DNA of 64,000 nucleotides from MnTg04 sp964568075. GTDB taxonomy: Bacteria; Pseudomonadota; Gammaproteobacteria; Steroidobacterales; MnTg04. Below, one piece after another: positions 50,565 to 57,574 of the stretch (its first letter is position 1; the number at the start of each line of letters is the position of its first letter). The notes beneath the pieces are model-generated. The model did not search any database. It was not told where the DNA came from and saw nothing but the letters and a program-made list of their open reading frames with translations. Made by a program: the position numbers and the translations under genes. The stretch is taken from contig CAZMOM010000006.1 in assembly GCA_964568075.1 (NCBI GenBank), positions 49,544 to 113,543 of the forward strand. Reading direction: 5' to 3'.

Positions 50565-50933
50565 ATGGTTACCGTTCATTCCAGTTATACGCAGGACGGT
50601 CCTGGTGCAAAACGGATTGACGATGCGGTGTGGGCGGCATTGAACGACGCATCGCGACGCAGGATTCTCGATCTACTCCGCAAAAAATCCATGACCACGA
50701 ACGAACTGTGTGAGTGCTTTGAATTTTCGCGTTTTGCGGTGATGAAACATCTCAAGACCTTGCAAAAAGGTGGGCTGATCGTTGTGGAGCGGCGCGGTCG
50801 TGAGCGCATCAACCACCTCAACCCGATTCCGCTACAGACGATGTACCGACGCTGGATTCGACCCTTTGAACAAATCCCTGCTGACCGTCTTCTTCGACTG
50901 AAGTCGATCGCGGAATCAACAACGGAGAGCTGA
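50565..50933 (+). CDS. ArsR-family helix-turn-helix regulator
   Basis: The protein has 122 residues. The winged helix-turn-helix reads ALNDASRRRILDLLRKKSMTTNELCECFEFSRFAVMKHLKTLQKGGLIVVERRGRE, the ArsR pattern without an obvious metal-binding cysteine pair. Only one Cys pair (Cys-x-Cys absent) is visible, so metal sensing is unlikely. It precedes an SRPBCC-domain gene by two bases. ArsR-SRPBCC pairs are very common operons in which the regulator represses the ligand-binding partner. A candidate operator ends at its first base, so the transcript may be leaderless. Confidence 0.88.
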   Translation: MVTVHSSYTQDGPGAKRIDDAVWAALNDASRRRILDLLRKKSMTTNELCECFEFSRFAVMKHLKTLQKGGLIVVERRGRERINHLNPIPLQTMYRRWIRPFEQIPADRLLRLKSIAESTTES

Positions 50934-50935
50934 TC

Positions 50936-51415
50936 ATGGCGAATCAACCTGCTTTAATTGCACAGTTAACGATGGCAACAGAAATTAACGCGCCGCCCGA
51001 CCGTGTGTGGAAGGCACTCACTGAAAACATTGGCGAGTGGTGGCCTGTGGAGTTTTTTGCAGGTGGAGAAGACGGTAAGCGCAGCTATATTTGCGAAGCG
51101 CATCCTGGCGGGCGAATGTTTGAGCAGTGGGACGATGGCGGAGGCGTTCTGTGGGGCACCGTAATTTGCGTCGAGCCGAACGTCCGCCTCCAGGTACTGG
51201 GAGTAACATTCCCGAATTGGGGAGGGCCATCCCTCGGGTACGTTACCTGGGAGCTGAGTTCAAACGACAATGGAACAACGCTCACATTTAGTGAAAGTAT
51301 GCTCGGACGAATTTCCGCGGCCAACATCGCCGAGAAAAACAAAGGTTGGGCATTCTTGTGCAATTCGATGAAAGCGTATGTCGAGGGCGAGGCGCCTCCC
51401 ACCTGGCAGGACTAA
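50936..51415 (+). CDS. SRPBCC (AHSA1-like) domain protein
   Basis: The protein has 159 residues. The START/Bet v 1-like fold is evident: TEINAPPDRVWKALTENIGEWWP, GRMFEQWDDGGGVLWGTVICVEPNVRLQVLG and TWELSSNDNGTTLTFSES. The cavity is likely to bind a hydrophobic ligand, or the protein acts as a co-chaperone-like AHSA1 member. It is translationally linked to the ArsR regulator, so both respond to the same unknown signal. No catalytic residue is apparent. Confidence 0.85.
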   Translation: MANQPALIAQLTMATEINAPPDRVWKALTENIGEWWPVEFFAGGEDGKRSYICEAHPGGRMFEQWDDGGGVLWGTVICVEPNVRLQVLGVTFPNWGGPSLGYVTWELSSNDNGTTLTFSESMLGRISAANIAEKNKGWAFLCNSMKAYVEGEAPPTWQD

Positions 51416-51540
51416 GGAAGGCGCAGATGGGGCAGGTCACTGTTTCTCGCATGCTCAAAGATCAGGCTTGTTTCCAGGCGCCCAGCGATATGATCGGCCG
51501 GCGCGGCCGATGCCGCTTTATGGAACCGAAGACTTTGAAT

Positions 51541-52794
51541 TCAGTCATGTTTGACGCACCCGGTTCGCGCCAATGCCGGTGGCCTCCATCGAATCAATGG
51601 TGTCACTAATCCTGCCGAAAACTGCGATTGTTCGGCGGCTAGTTCCACAAACCCGTCGGTTCCCGCCAGCGACGTGAGATCCCCTGAAGTGTTGGGGGGA
51701 TTGGGTTGAGCCAGCAGCGTTCCATCGGCGGATGCCCGAAGTCTGACCGGAAGAAACCAGCTCAATTTTGGCGCGAACTCCACTGCCGCGGCAAGCTCTA
51801 CCCGCTCCAATAAGTCGCTGGTCCCTCCGAGCATAAGCTCCAGCGCCGGCAGGACGTAACGATACAGACATACCAGCACAGACACCGGGTTGCCCGGGAG
51901 CGCGAACACCAACTGACCATCTAGACCTGTTCCGAACCACAGCGGCTTTCCCGGCCGCTGGGCCACGCGATGGAAACGAACGATAACGCCCATCGCATCC
52001 ATAATTGCCGGGACATGATCGTGCTTGCCCATGGACACGCCACCGCTTAGCACCAGGACCTCGCTCCGGCTCAGATGCGCTTCTATTTCACGGCGCATAA
52101 CGACCGGGTCGTCGGGCAAGTGTGCGGAACGTATGTCAGAAAAGCCTGCGAGTCTCAGCGCGGCGACGATGCCATACGGATTGGAGCGCCTCACCTGGTA
52201 CGGCTCGATGGGCCGGCCAGGGTCCACGAGTTCATCGCCCGTTGAGATGACCGATATCCTTGGCCGCCGCGAAACGGGCACACTGGCCTGTCCGGTCGCG
52301 GCGAGCACGGCGACTTCGGTCGCCCCCAGAAGCGTGCCTGCTTCTAGTACCCGCGTCCCACCGGGCCGGTCCGAACCTCGGCGGTGAATAAACTGGCCTG
52401 CTTCAGGTGCAACACCATCGCGTAGTTCCGCGTGTCCCTCCGAGATTTCAATATCTTCCACCGGGATAACACAGTCGCACCCTGTCGGAAGCACGGCGCC
52501 AGTCATGATTTCGATGCAGGCGTCGTCGCTTTTGAGTTGTAGTGGTGGCTCACCGGCGGCTTGTGTTGCCTGTACAACATACTTGCGTTGCCCCTTGGCG
52601 AACGCTTTATGGTGTGTCGCGATACCATCCATCATCACCCGGTCGAATGGTGGTTCGTCCCGTTCGGTACACACGTCGGTGCGCAGTACCTCGCCTGCCG
52701 CATTATCCAGTGAGCAGTTGACGAGCTGTGTGGGCTTGATCTGCTGCGCGATGAGCGCCTCGGCTTGCTCCACGCTGATTAATGGATTAGCCAT
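51541..52794 (-). CDS. moeA: Molybdopterin molybdenumtransferase MoeA
   Basis: The protein has 417 residues from the ATG at 52794 (MANPLISVEQAEALI). MoeA landmarks are PPFDRVMMDGIA, MTGAVLPTGCDCVIPVE, and the MogA-like domain with ISVISTGDELVD and LSGGVSMGKHDHV, ending FALPGNPVSVLVCLYRYVLPAL. It inserts molybdate into adenylated molybdopterin. The gene is the last of the Moco operon and overlaps the TSUP permease gene by 8 bp. The mog/moaB adenylyltransferase partner is not in this window. Confidence 0.93.
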   Translation of the reverse strand: MANPLISVEQAEALIAQQIKPTQLVNCSLDNAAGEVLRTDVCTERDEPPFDRVMMDGIATHHKAFAKGQRKYVVQATQAAGEPPLQLKSDDACIEIMTGAVLPTGCDCVIPVEDIEISEGHAELRDGVAPEAGQFIHRRGSDRPGGTRVLEAGTLLGATEVAVLAATGQASVPVSRRPRISVISTGDELVDPGRPIEPYQVRRSNPYGIVAALRLAGFSDIRSAHLPDDPVVMRREIEAHLSRSEVLVLSGGVSMGKHDHVPAIMDAMGVIVRFHRVAQRPGKPLWFGTGLDGQLVFALPGNPVSVLVCLYRYVLPALELMLGGTSDLLERVELAAAVEFAPKLSWFLPVRLRASADGTLLAQPNPPNTSGDLTSLAGTDGFVELAAEQSQFSAGLVTPLIRWRPPALARTGCVKHD

Positions 52795-53560
52795 CCGCGA
52801 ATCCTTCTGGCGGCAAAACCAAAAGACGCACGGCGACATAAACGATTAAGACACCCGTGATTCGGCGTATCCAGATTGGCGAAAGATATTGCAGGTTGAT
52901 CCTGTTTCCAACCAGGCCACCTGCAAGCACGGTCGGAAAAAGCCAAACATGATCTGTTACTGCGCCGAGCATCTCAACATATTGCAGTTTCAGTAGCTGC
53001 CCGCCCAGGCCAGCGACAGAGTTTGTCATGATGAAAACACTGCACGCGCCAGCGATGATCCGAGCTGCGTTCCAGTTCAACAGGTGCAGTATCGGTGCAA
53101 GAAAGATACCGCCGCCGATCCCCACAATGCCCGCGAGTAACCCGATACCGCCACCAATCCCTGCGTGAACAAGCGCGTTGCTGGACCGCATGGGGCGTTT
53201 CGCGGCCGGACCCCGGCGCAGATCTTGAGTAATTAATAAAATACCCGAAACGAGCAAAGCTACGCCCAGCAACAAAGTGAACATCCATTTCTGCACCGGT
53301 AATAGACCACCGATGAAAGCCATGGGCACTGAGGCCGCAAGTATTGGCAACAACCCTCGCCAGGGCACATAATCGTGGCGCGCAAATTGAACGCTGCAGC
53401 TCGCGGTCACGATGATGTTGCAACCCAGCGCAATGGTCGGTAATACGCGGTAATCCACTTCCGATAACACCAGTAATGCGGTGTAGGTAGACCCGCCACC
53501 AAGTCCCGCCATGGCGTATAAAAGCGCGGTGATAAAAAACGCGAATACCAGCCAGGTCAT
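52787..53560 (-). CDS. TSUP (TauE/SafE)-family permease
   Basis: The protein has 257 residues and about eight TM segments. The duplicated glycine motif appears in each half (ALLYAMAGLGGGSTYTALLV and LLAGIVGIGGGIFLAPIL), as in TauE/SafE sulfite or sulfonate transporters. It sits inside the Moco operon, overlapping the neighbours by a few bases on each side. Possible roles are export of sulfur compounds from the thiocarboxylate chemistry of MPT synthase, or molybdate/sulfite movement. These are inferred from position only. Confidence 0.87.
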   Translation of the reverse strand: MTWLVFAFFITALLYAMAGLGGGSTYTALLVLSEVDYRVLPTIALGCNIIVTASCSVQFARHDYVPWRGLLPILAASVPMAFIGGLLPVQKWMFTLLLGVALLVSGILLITQDLRRGPAAKRPMRSSNALVHAGIGGGIGLLAGIVGIGGGIFLAPILHLLNWNAARIIAGACSVFIMTNSVAGLGGQLLKLQYVEMLGAVTDHVWLFPTVLAGGLVGNRINLQYLSPIWIRRITGVLIVYVAVRLLVLPPEGFADG

Positions 53561-55083
53561 GGCCGGGTCCCGGTCCGAAGTCCGGTGATGCCACCTCGCT
53601 GAGAGTAAATATTTTCATGGCCCCGTTGGCGCAGGAGTTCGGCGACGATCCGGCTGCGAAAACCGATCCCGCAGCACAACAGGTACCGCTGATCCGCATC
53701 GAGAACATCGGTTTGACTGAACAAAAGCTCGACAGGGATGTTTATATGATTGAGTTCGATCAACGGGTCTGCATCGGTTTCCATCCGGTCACGGATATCC
53801 ACGATCGTGAATTCTGTTCGCCGGTGGGACGGGAGCGTTGCCAGATCGACTTCCACCGACTCGATGGCCGCATTTGTCTCATGCAGCTTACTCAGCGGCG
53901 TGGCATGGCTACACACCAGGCAATTGTCGTTCGGGCGAGTTTCGACAAGCCGTGTCCGATAGCTGCGAAGGTCGAACAACAGCATGTTCCCTCGCAGAGA
54001 GTCGGGGAAGCCCAACAGGAATTTAAGTGCTTCCATGGCCTGGAGTGCTCCGAAGACACCGGCAACGGGTCCCAGTACGCCCACGGTCGCGCAGTTCCCG
54101 AGGTGATCGGTAGCGGGCGGTTCCTGCCAGAGGCAGCGCAGGCACGCACCCTTGTTTGCTGGATCATACAGTTGTAGCTGACCTTCATACTGATACACAC
54201 TGGCTGTGATGAGTGGCGTCGATGTCAGTACCGCCGCGTCGTTCAGCAGGAATCGGATGGCGAAGTTATCGGTGCAGTCCAGCACCAGATCATGTTCAGC
54301 AAATAACATTTCGATATTGGCCGCGGTCAGGTGCTCTTCGACGCCAGCCAGTTCCACCGCGGGATTCAGGGCTTCGAGGCGACGCAAGGCGAGTCGTGTT
54401 TTCGATTTACCAACACTTCGAGTGTCGAACAGGATCTGCCGGTGCAGGTTGCTAGCCTCGAGGTTGTCACGGTCGCATACAGTGATACGACCGACGCCGG
54501 CAGCGGCAAGGTACATCAGGGCAGGGCTCCCCAGCCCGCCCGCACCGATCACCAGGACACGGCTGTCTGTGAGACGTTGCTGACCGTCCGCGCCGATTTC
54601 GGGCAAACATATCTGCCGCGCATAACGTTCCGTGATGTCGTCAGCCGATTCTGCACTCGCGGCGCAACGATGACAATTGACCCACTCAGCCTCGCCATCG
54701 GCATAGTGCTCTTTTTTCCAAATGGGCACCTCGGTCTTGACGCGATCGATGATGTATCGGCAGGCCGCGAACGCCTCATCCCGGTGCGTGGCACTCACGC
54801 CCACCCAGACAGCGACATCCCCGACCTCCAGTTTTCCGATACGGTGCACGCAAAAACCACGCTCCAGCCCGAAGCGGTCGACTGCCTGAGCGATAATTCG
54901 CGCACCTTCACGATGCGCCAACTTACTCCAGGCCTCGTATTCGAGTCGCTCGACATCGCGACCGTTGTTGTGATTACGCACCCGGCCTTCGAATATAGAG
55001 CAGGCGCCGGCGGCATCCGCCTGCAGCATTTGATTTAATGCCGCGGTATCGATTGAAGCTTCGCTTAGCTTAAACAGCATCAT
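53557..55083 (-). CDS. MoaE-MoeB-rhodanese fusion protein
   Basis: The protein has 508 residues. Residues 1-150 are MoaE, the large MPT synthase subunit (FEGRVRNHNNGRDVERLEYEA, IIDRVKTEVPIWKKEHYADG with the active-site Lys residues). From about 155 is a MoeB/ThiF E1-like domain: GAGGLGSPALMYLAAAGVG, the Arg-finger DNLEASNLHRQILF, DCTDNF, and zinc CLRC...CLVC. The C-terminal 110 residues are rhodanese-like, ending with an active-site-like loop YLLCCGIGFRSRIVAELL. The fusion could adenylate MoaD, thiolate it and use it for MPT formation in one polypeptide. The gene overlaps moaD and the TSUP gene. Confidence 0.92.
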   Translation of the reverse strand: MMLFKLSEASIDTAALNQMLQADAAGACSIFEGRVRNHNNGRDVERLEYEAWSKLAHREGARIIAQAVDRFGLERGFCVHRIGKLEVGDVAVWVGVSATHRDEAFAACRYIIDRVKTEVPIWKKEHYADGEAEWVNCHRCAASAESADDITERYARQICLPEIGADGQQRLTDSRVLVIGAGGLGSPALMYLAAAGVGRITVCDRDNLEASNLHRQILFDTRSVGKSKTRLALRRLEALNPAVELAGVEEHLTAANIEMLFAEHDLVLDCTDNFAIRFLLNDAAVLTSTPLITASVYQYEGQLQLYDPANKGACLRCLWQEPPATDHLGNCATVGVLGPVAGVFGALQAMEALKFLLGFPDSLRGNMLLFDLRSYRTRLVETRPNDNCLVCSHATPLSKLHETNAAIESVEVDLATLPSHRRTEFTIVDIRDRMETDADPLIELNHINIPVELLFSQTDVLDADQRYLLCCGIGFRSRIVAELLRQRGHENIYSQRGGITGLRTGTRP

Positions 55084-55322
55084 CCACCGGCTACCGGAGG
55101 AAGAAATACGACCTCGTCGCCATCACGTAACGTCGTGGTCCATTCGCCAAAGGCATCGTTCACGACCACGCGGAGCTGGTCTGGACTCAGCTTAAATTCG
55201 TATCGCTCGAGCAGCTCACCGTACAGTTGTGCGGCACTCTCCGCATCCGTGGCCACGGTTTCGTTACTGCGACCAGCCAGTTCTCGCAACACGGCGAAAT
55301 ACTGTATGTGAACCGTTTTCAT
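55080..55322 (-). CDS. moaD: MoaD, small subunit of molybdopterin synthase
   Basis: The protein has 80 residues with the ubiquitin-like fold (VHIQYFAVLRELAGRSNE) and the required C-terminal Gly-Gly (FLPPVAGG), the site of adenylation and thiocarboxylation. It is coupled to its partner, the MoaE-MoeB-rhodanese fusion, by overlapping stop and start codons, and to mobA by a four-base overlap. It donates sulfur to cyclic pyranopterin monophosphate. Confidence 0.93.
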   Translation of the reverse strand: MKTVHIQYFAVLRELAGRSNETVATDAESAAQLYGELLERYEFKLSPDQLRVVVNDAFGEWTTTLRDGDEVVFLPPVAGG

Positions 55323-55945
55323 GGCGGTGTACTACTCTCGGTCTGCAATCGTTCGATAGCGGAGTCCAGTTCTTGGGGTGTGTTGATATTATCGAGTGCC
55401 CAGGCGAACGGTTGTTCCAGTTCCTGTTTATCGCTGTTGATCAGGACCTTGCGGGGGCAGCGGCAACCATCAGCGAAGTGATCTTTCAATATTACGGCGC
55501 TTTCTGGTTCATAGATCGCACACAGAGGCTCCGGCAAGCCGTCGTGGGTGCTGCGATAACAAGTGACCGCCCGACCTGCGTTGCGATGTGTGATAAGGCG
55601 AGACAATACATTTTCATCAACGAACGGCAGGTCACAGGCCAGTACCAGCCATGCAACCTCTGGCATGTGCTTTTGTGCCGACACGATGGCGCCCAACGGG
55701 CCGCTCCCGGGATGCAGGTCATGAATCCGGGGCTGCGCTGCAAAACGCGGATCAGTGTCCTGTTCCGGGCGGACAGAGACAAACACGGTTTCGCAAAATG
55801 CCGACAGCAGTGATAGCACATGCTCAGCTTGCGTTCGCGCGTGGATCTTCAGCGCCGTTTTGTCACGTCCCATACGGCGGCTGTTTCCACCGGCCAGAAC
55901 CAGGCCATTCAAGAGTGCTATGGGCGCTTCACTCGGCCGCGACAT
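55319..55945 (-). CDS. mobA: MobA, molybdenum cofactor guanylyltransferase
   Basis: The protein has 208 residues from the ATG at 55945. The nucleotidyltransferase signature LNGLVLAGGNSRRMGRDKTAL, PLGAIVSAQK and the metal-site LACDLPFVDE are present. It couples GMP to Mo-molybdopterin to form the MGD-type cofactor of DMSO-reductase-family enzymes. It could also act as the related MocA, which attaches CMP in xanthine-dehydrogenase-type systems; the sequence does not decide. The gene lies within the Moco operon and overlaps moaC by 17 bp. Its presence next to XdhC at 63225 makes either reading plausible. Confidence 0.87.
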   Translation of the reverse strand: MSRPSEAPIALLNGLVLAGGNSRRMGRDKTALKIHARTQAEHVLSLLSAFCETVFVSVRPEQDTDPRFAAQPRIHDLHPGSGPLGAIVSAQKHMPEVAWLVLACDLPFVDENVLSRLITHRNAGRAVTCYRSTHDGLPEPLCAIYEPESAVILKDHFADGCRCPRKVLINSDKQELEQPFAWALDNINTPQELDSAIERLQTESSTPP

Positions 55946-56411
55946 GGCTGCCACTGCGCCCGCCGGATTTCTCCAGCAGGCGAATTTCCCGGATTTCAAT
56001 ATCGTGAGACAGACTCTTGCACATGTCATAAATGGTAAGGGCCGCCACGCTAACCCCGGTCAGCGCCTCCATCTCCACACCGGTGCGGTCCCTCGCGCTG
56101 ACCCGACAATCAATCGTTAATACTCCTTCTTCGTCAGCGAGCGCGATATCAATGTTGCAGTCGTCGATGCGCAGCGGGTGGCAGAATGGAATCAGCTCCG
56201 CCGTCTTCTTGGCGGCCATGACACCGGCGACAATAGCGGTATCGAAGACCGGGCCCTTGCTGGTACGAAATCCCTCTGACCGGATAGTGGACAGGACCTG
56301 CCGGGGAAAAAGGACGACGGCGCGTGCATGGGCAGTCCGATTCGTCTCCGTCTTGCTACCGACATCCACCATCCCCGGGCGATTGTCCTTATTAATGTGT
56401 GAAAGTTTCAT
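55929..56411 (-). CDS. moaC: MoaC, cyclic pyranopterin monophosphate synthase accessory protein
   Basis: The protein has 160 residues. MoaC landmarks are MVDVGSKTETNRTAHARAVV, MAAKKTAELIPFCHPL with the conserved Lys-His motifs, and RTGVEMEALTGVSVAALTIYDMCKS. It acts with MoaA on the GTP-derived intermediate to make cyclic pyranopterin monophosphate. It starts within moaA (ATG overlapping the upstream stop region by four bases) and overlaps mobA. Confidence 0.94.
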   Translation of the reverse strand: MKLSHINKDNRPGMVDVGSKTETNRTAHARAVVLFPRQVLSTIRSEGFRTSKGPVFDTAIVAGVMAAKKTAELIPFCHPLRIDDCNIDIALADEEGVLTIDCRVSARDRTGVEMEALTGVSVAALTIYDMCKSLSHDIEIREIRLLEKSGGRSGSHVAAE

Positions 56412-57472
56412 CCGCCCACCCGATACATTTCGACCTTGTTCTGTCGAATTATCCCCGATGCGCGCATCTCACTGTAGCGATCCCGGCGCGTACTCCAAAC
56501 CCTGGAAATGATCGTTTCCAACTCGCTATCGCTGGCGTCGGCACGCAATGGGTCTCTCAGGTTAGTTCCTTGTGTTGCGAACAAACAGGTGTACAGGATG
56601 CCGTCCGTCGACAGACGTATGCGCTGACAATCGCCGCAAAACGGTTGGCTGATAGACGATATGAATCCGATTTCGCCGGCACCGTCTTCGTACTGGTAGC
56701 GGCTGGCTACTTCACCAATGTAGTGTGGTGGCACAGACCTGATCGGCCAGCGAGCGTTAATTCGCTCGATCAGTTCCGTTGTGGGTACGACGTCATCAGC
56801 TCGCCAGCAATTTCGAGTGCCCGTATCCATATACTCGATCATGCGCACAATATGCCCGCTATGCCGAAAGTGTCCCAGTAAATTCAAAACAGTATGGTCA
56901 TTGACCCCGCGTTGTACGACGACGTTGATCTTGACCGGACCCAGTCCCGCTTCATTTGCCTCACTGATACCGGTCAGTATGGAATCGGCGCGCGCGCGGC
57001 CACCATTCATCCTGCCGAGCACCTCCTCATCGAGACTGTCCAGACTCACCGTAACTCGCGTAAGGCCGGCGCTTGCCAGCGCTGTCGCGTTACGGGCCAG
57101 TAACACGCCATTGGTCGTCACGGCAATCTCATCCAGTTCGTCAATCTGATGCAGGCGACGGATTAGCGCCGGCAGCCGTGGGCGCAACAACGGTTCACCG
57201 CCCGTGATTCGTATCTTGCGCACACCGAGTCGGGCAAAAATCCGAACGAGACGATCCGTTTCTTCGAAGCTCAGGCGTTGGGGAGCGCGAACGAAATCAA
57301 AGGGTCCGGAATCGGCTGGCATGCAGTAGCTGCAACGAAGATTGCATCGGTCCATGACTGAAATCCGCAAATCCCACAGCGGCCGGTTCAGGGCATCGAG
57401 CAGGGTATAGTCTCCACCAACTTCGGGTACCTCGTGATGGAAAGTAACTGGTAGTGCGTCAAGGTCTCGCAT
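56408..57472 (-). CDS. moaA: MoaA, GTP 3',8-cyclase
   Basis: The protein has 354 residues. The radical SAM cluster motif is CNLRCSYC (Cys-x3-Cys-x2-Cys), the SAM site is ITGGEPLLRP, and the second cluster uses FCGDCQRIRLSTDGILYTCLF. The protein ends with Gly-Gly (YRVGG), needed for its substrate chemistry. It makes 3',8-cyclo-GTP from GTP, the first step of Moco synthesis. It heads the operon moaA-moaC-mobA-moaD-moaE/moeB-TSUP-moeA, all overlapping. Upstream the region 57473-57574 has an imperfect inverted repeat around TTGAGCAAAAATATTGCTTG. A 5' piece is duplicated at 62673-62863. Confidence 0.94.
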   Translation of the reverse strand: MRDLDALPVTFHHEVPEVGGDYTLLDALNRPLWDLRISVMDRCNLRCSYCMPADSGPFDFVRAPQRLSFEETDRLVRIFARLGVRKIRITGGEPLLRPRLPALIRRLHQIDELDEIAVTTNGVLLARNATALASAGLTRVTVSLDSLDEEVLGRMNGGRARADSILTGISEANEAGLGPVKINVVVQRGVNDHTVLNLLGHFRHSGHIVRMIEYMDTGTRNCWRADDVVPTTELIERINARWPIRSVPPHYIGEVASRYQYEDGAGEIGFISSISQPFCGDCQRIRLSTDGILYTCLFATQGTNLRDPLRADASDSELETIISRVWSTRRDRYSEMRASGIIRQNKVEMYRVGG

Positions 57473-57574
57473 TAGTCATGCCAAAATCCAGATTTCTTGA
57501 GCAAAAATATTGCTTGAATAACTGTTAGCGGTAAATTTTCTTGCCATTATTGTATTTTGTCTGAGTGATCTCAT

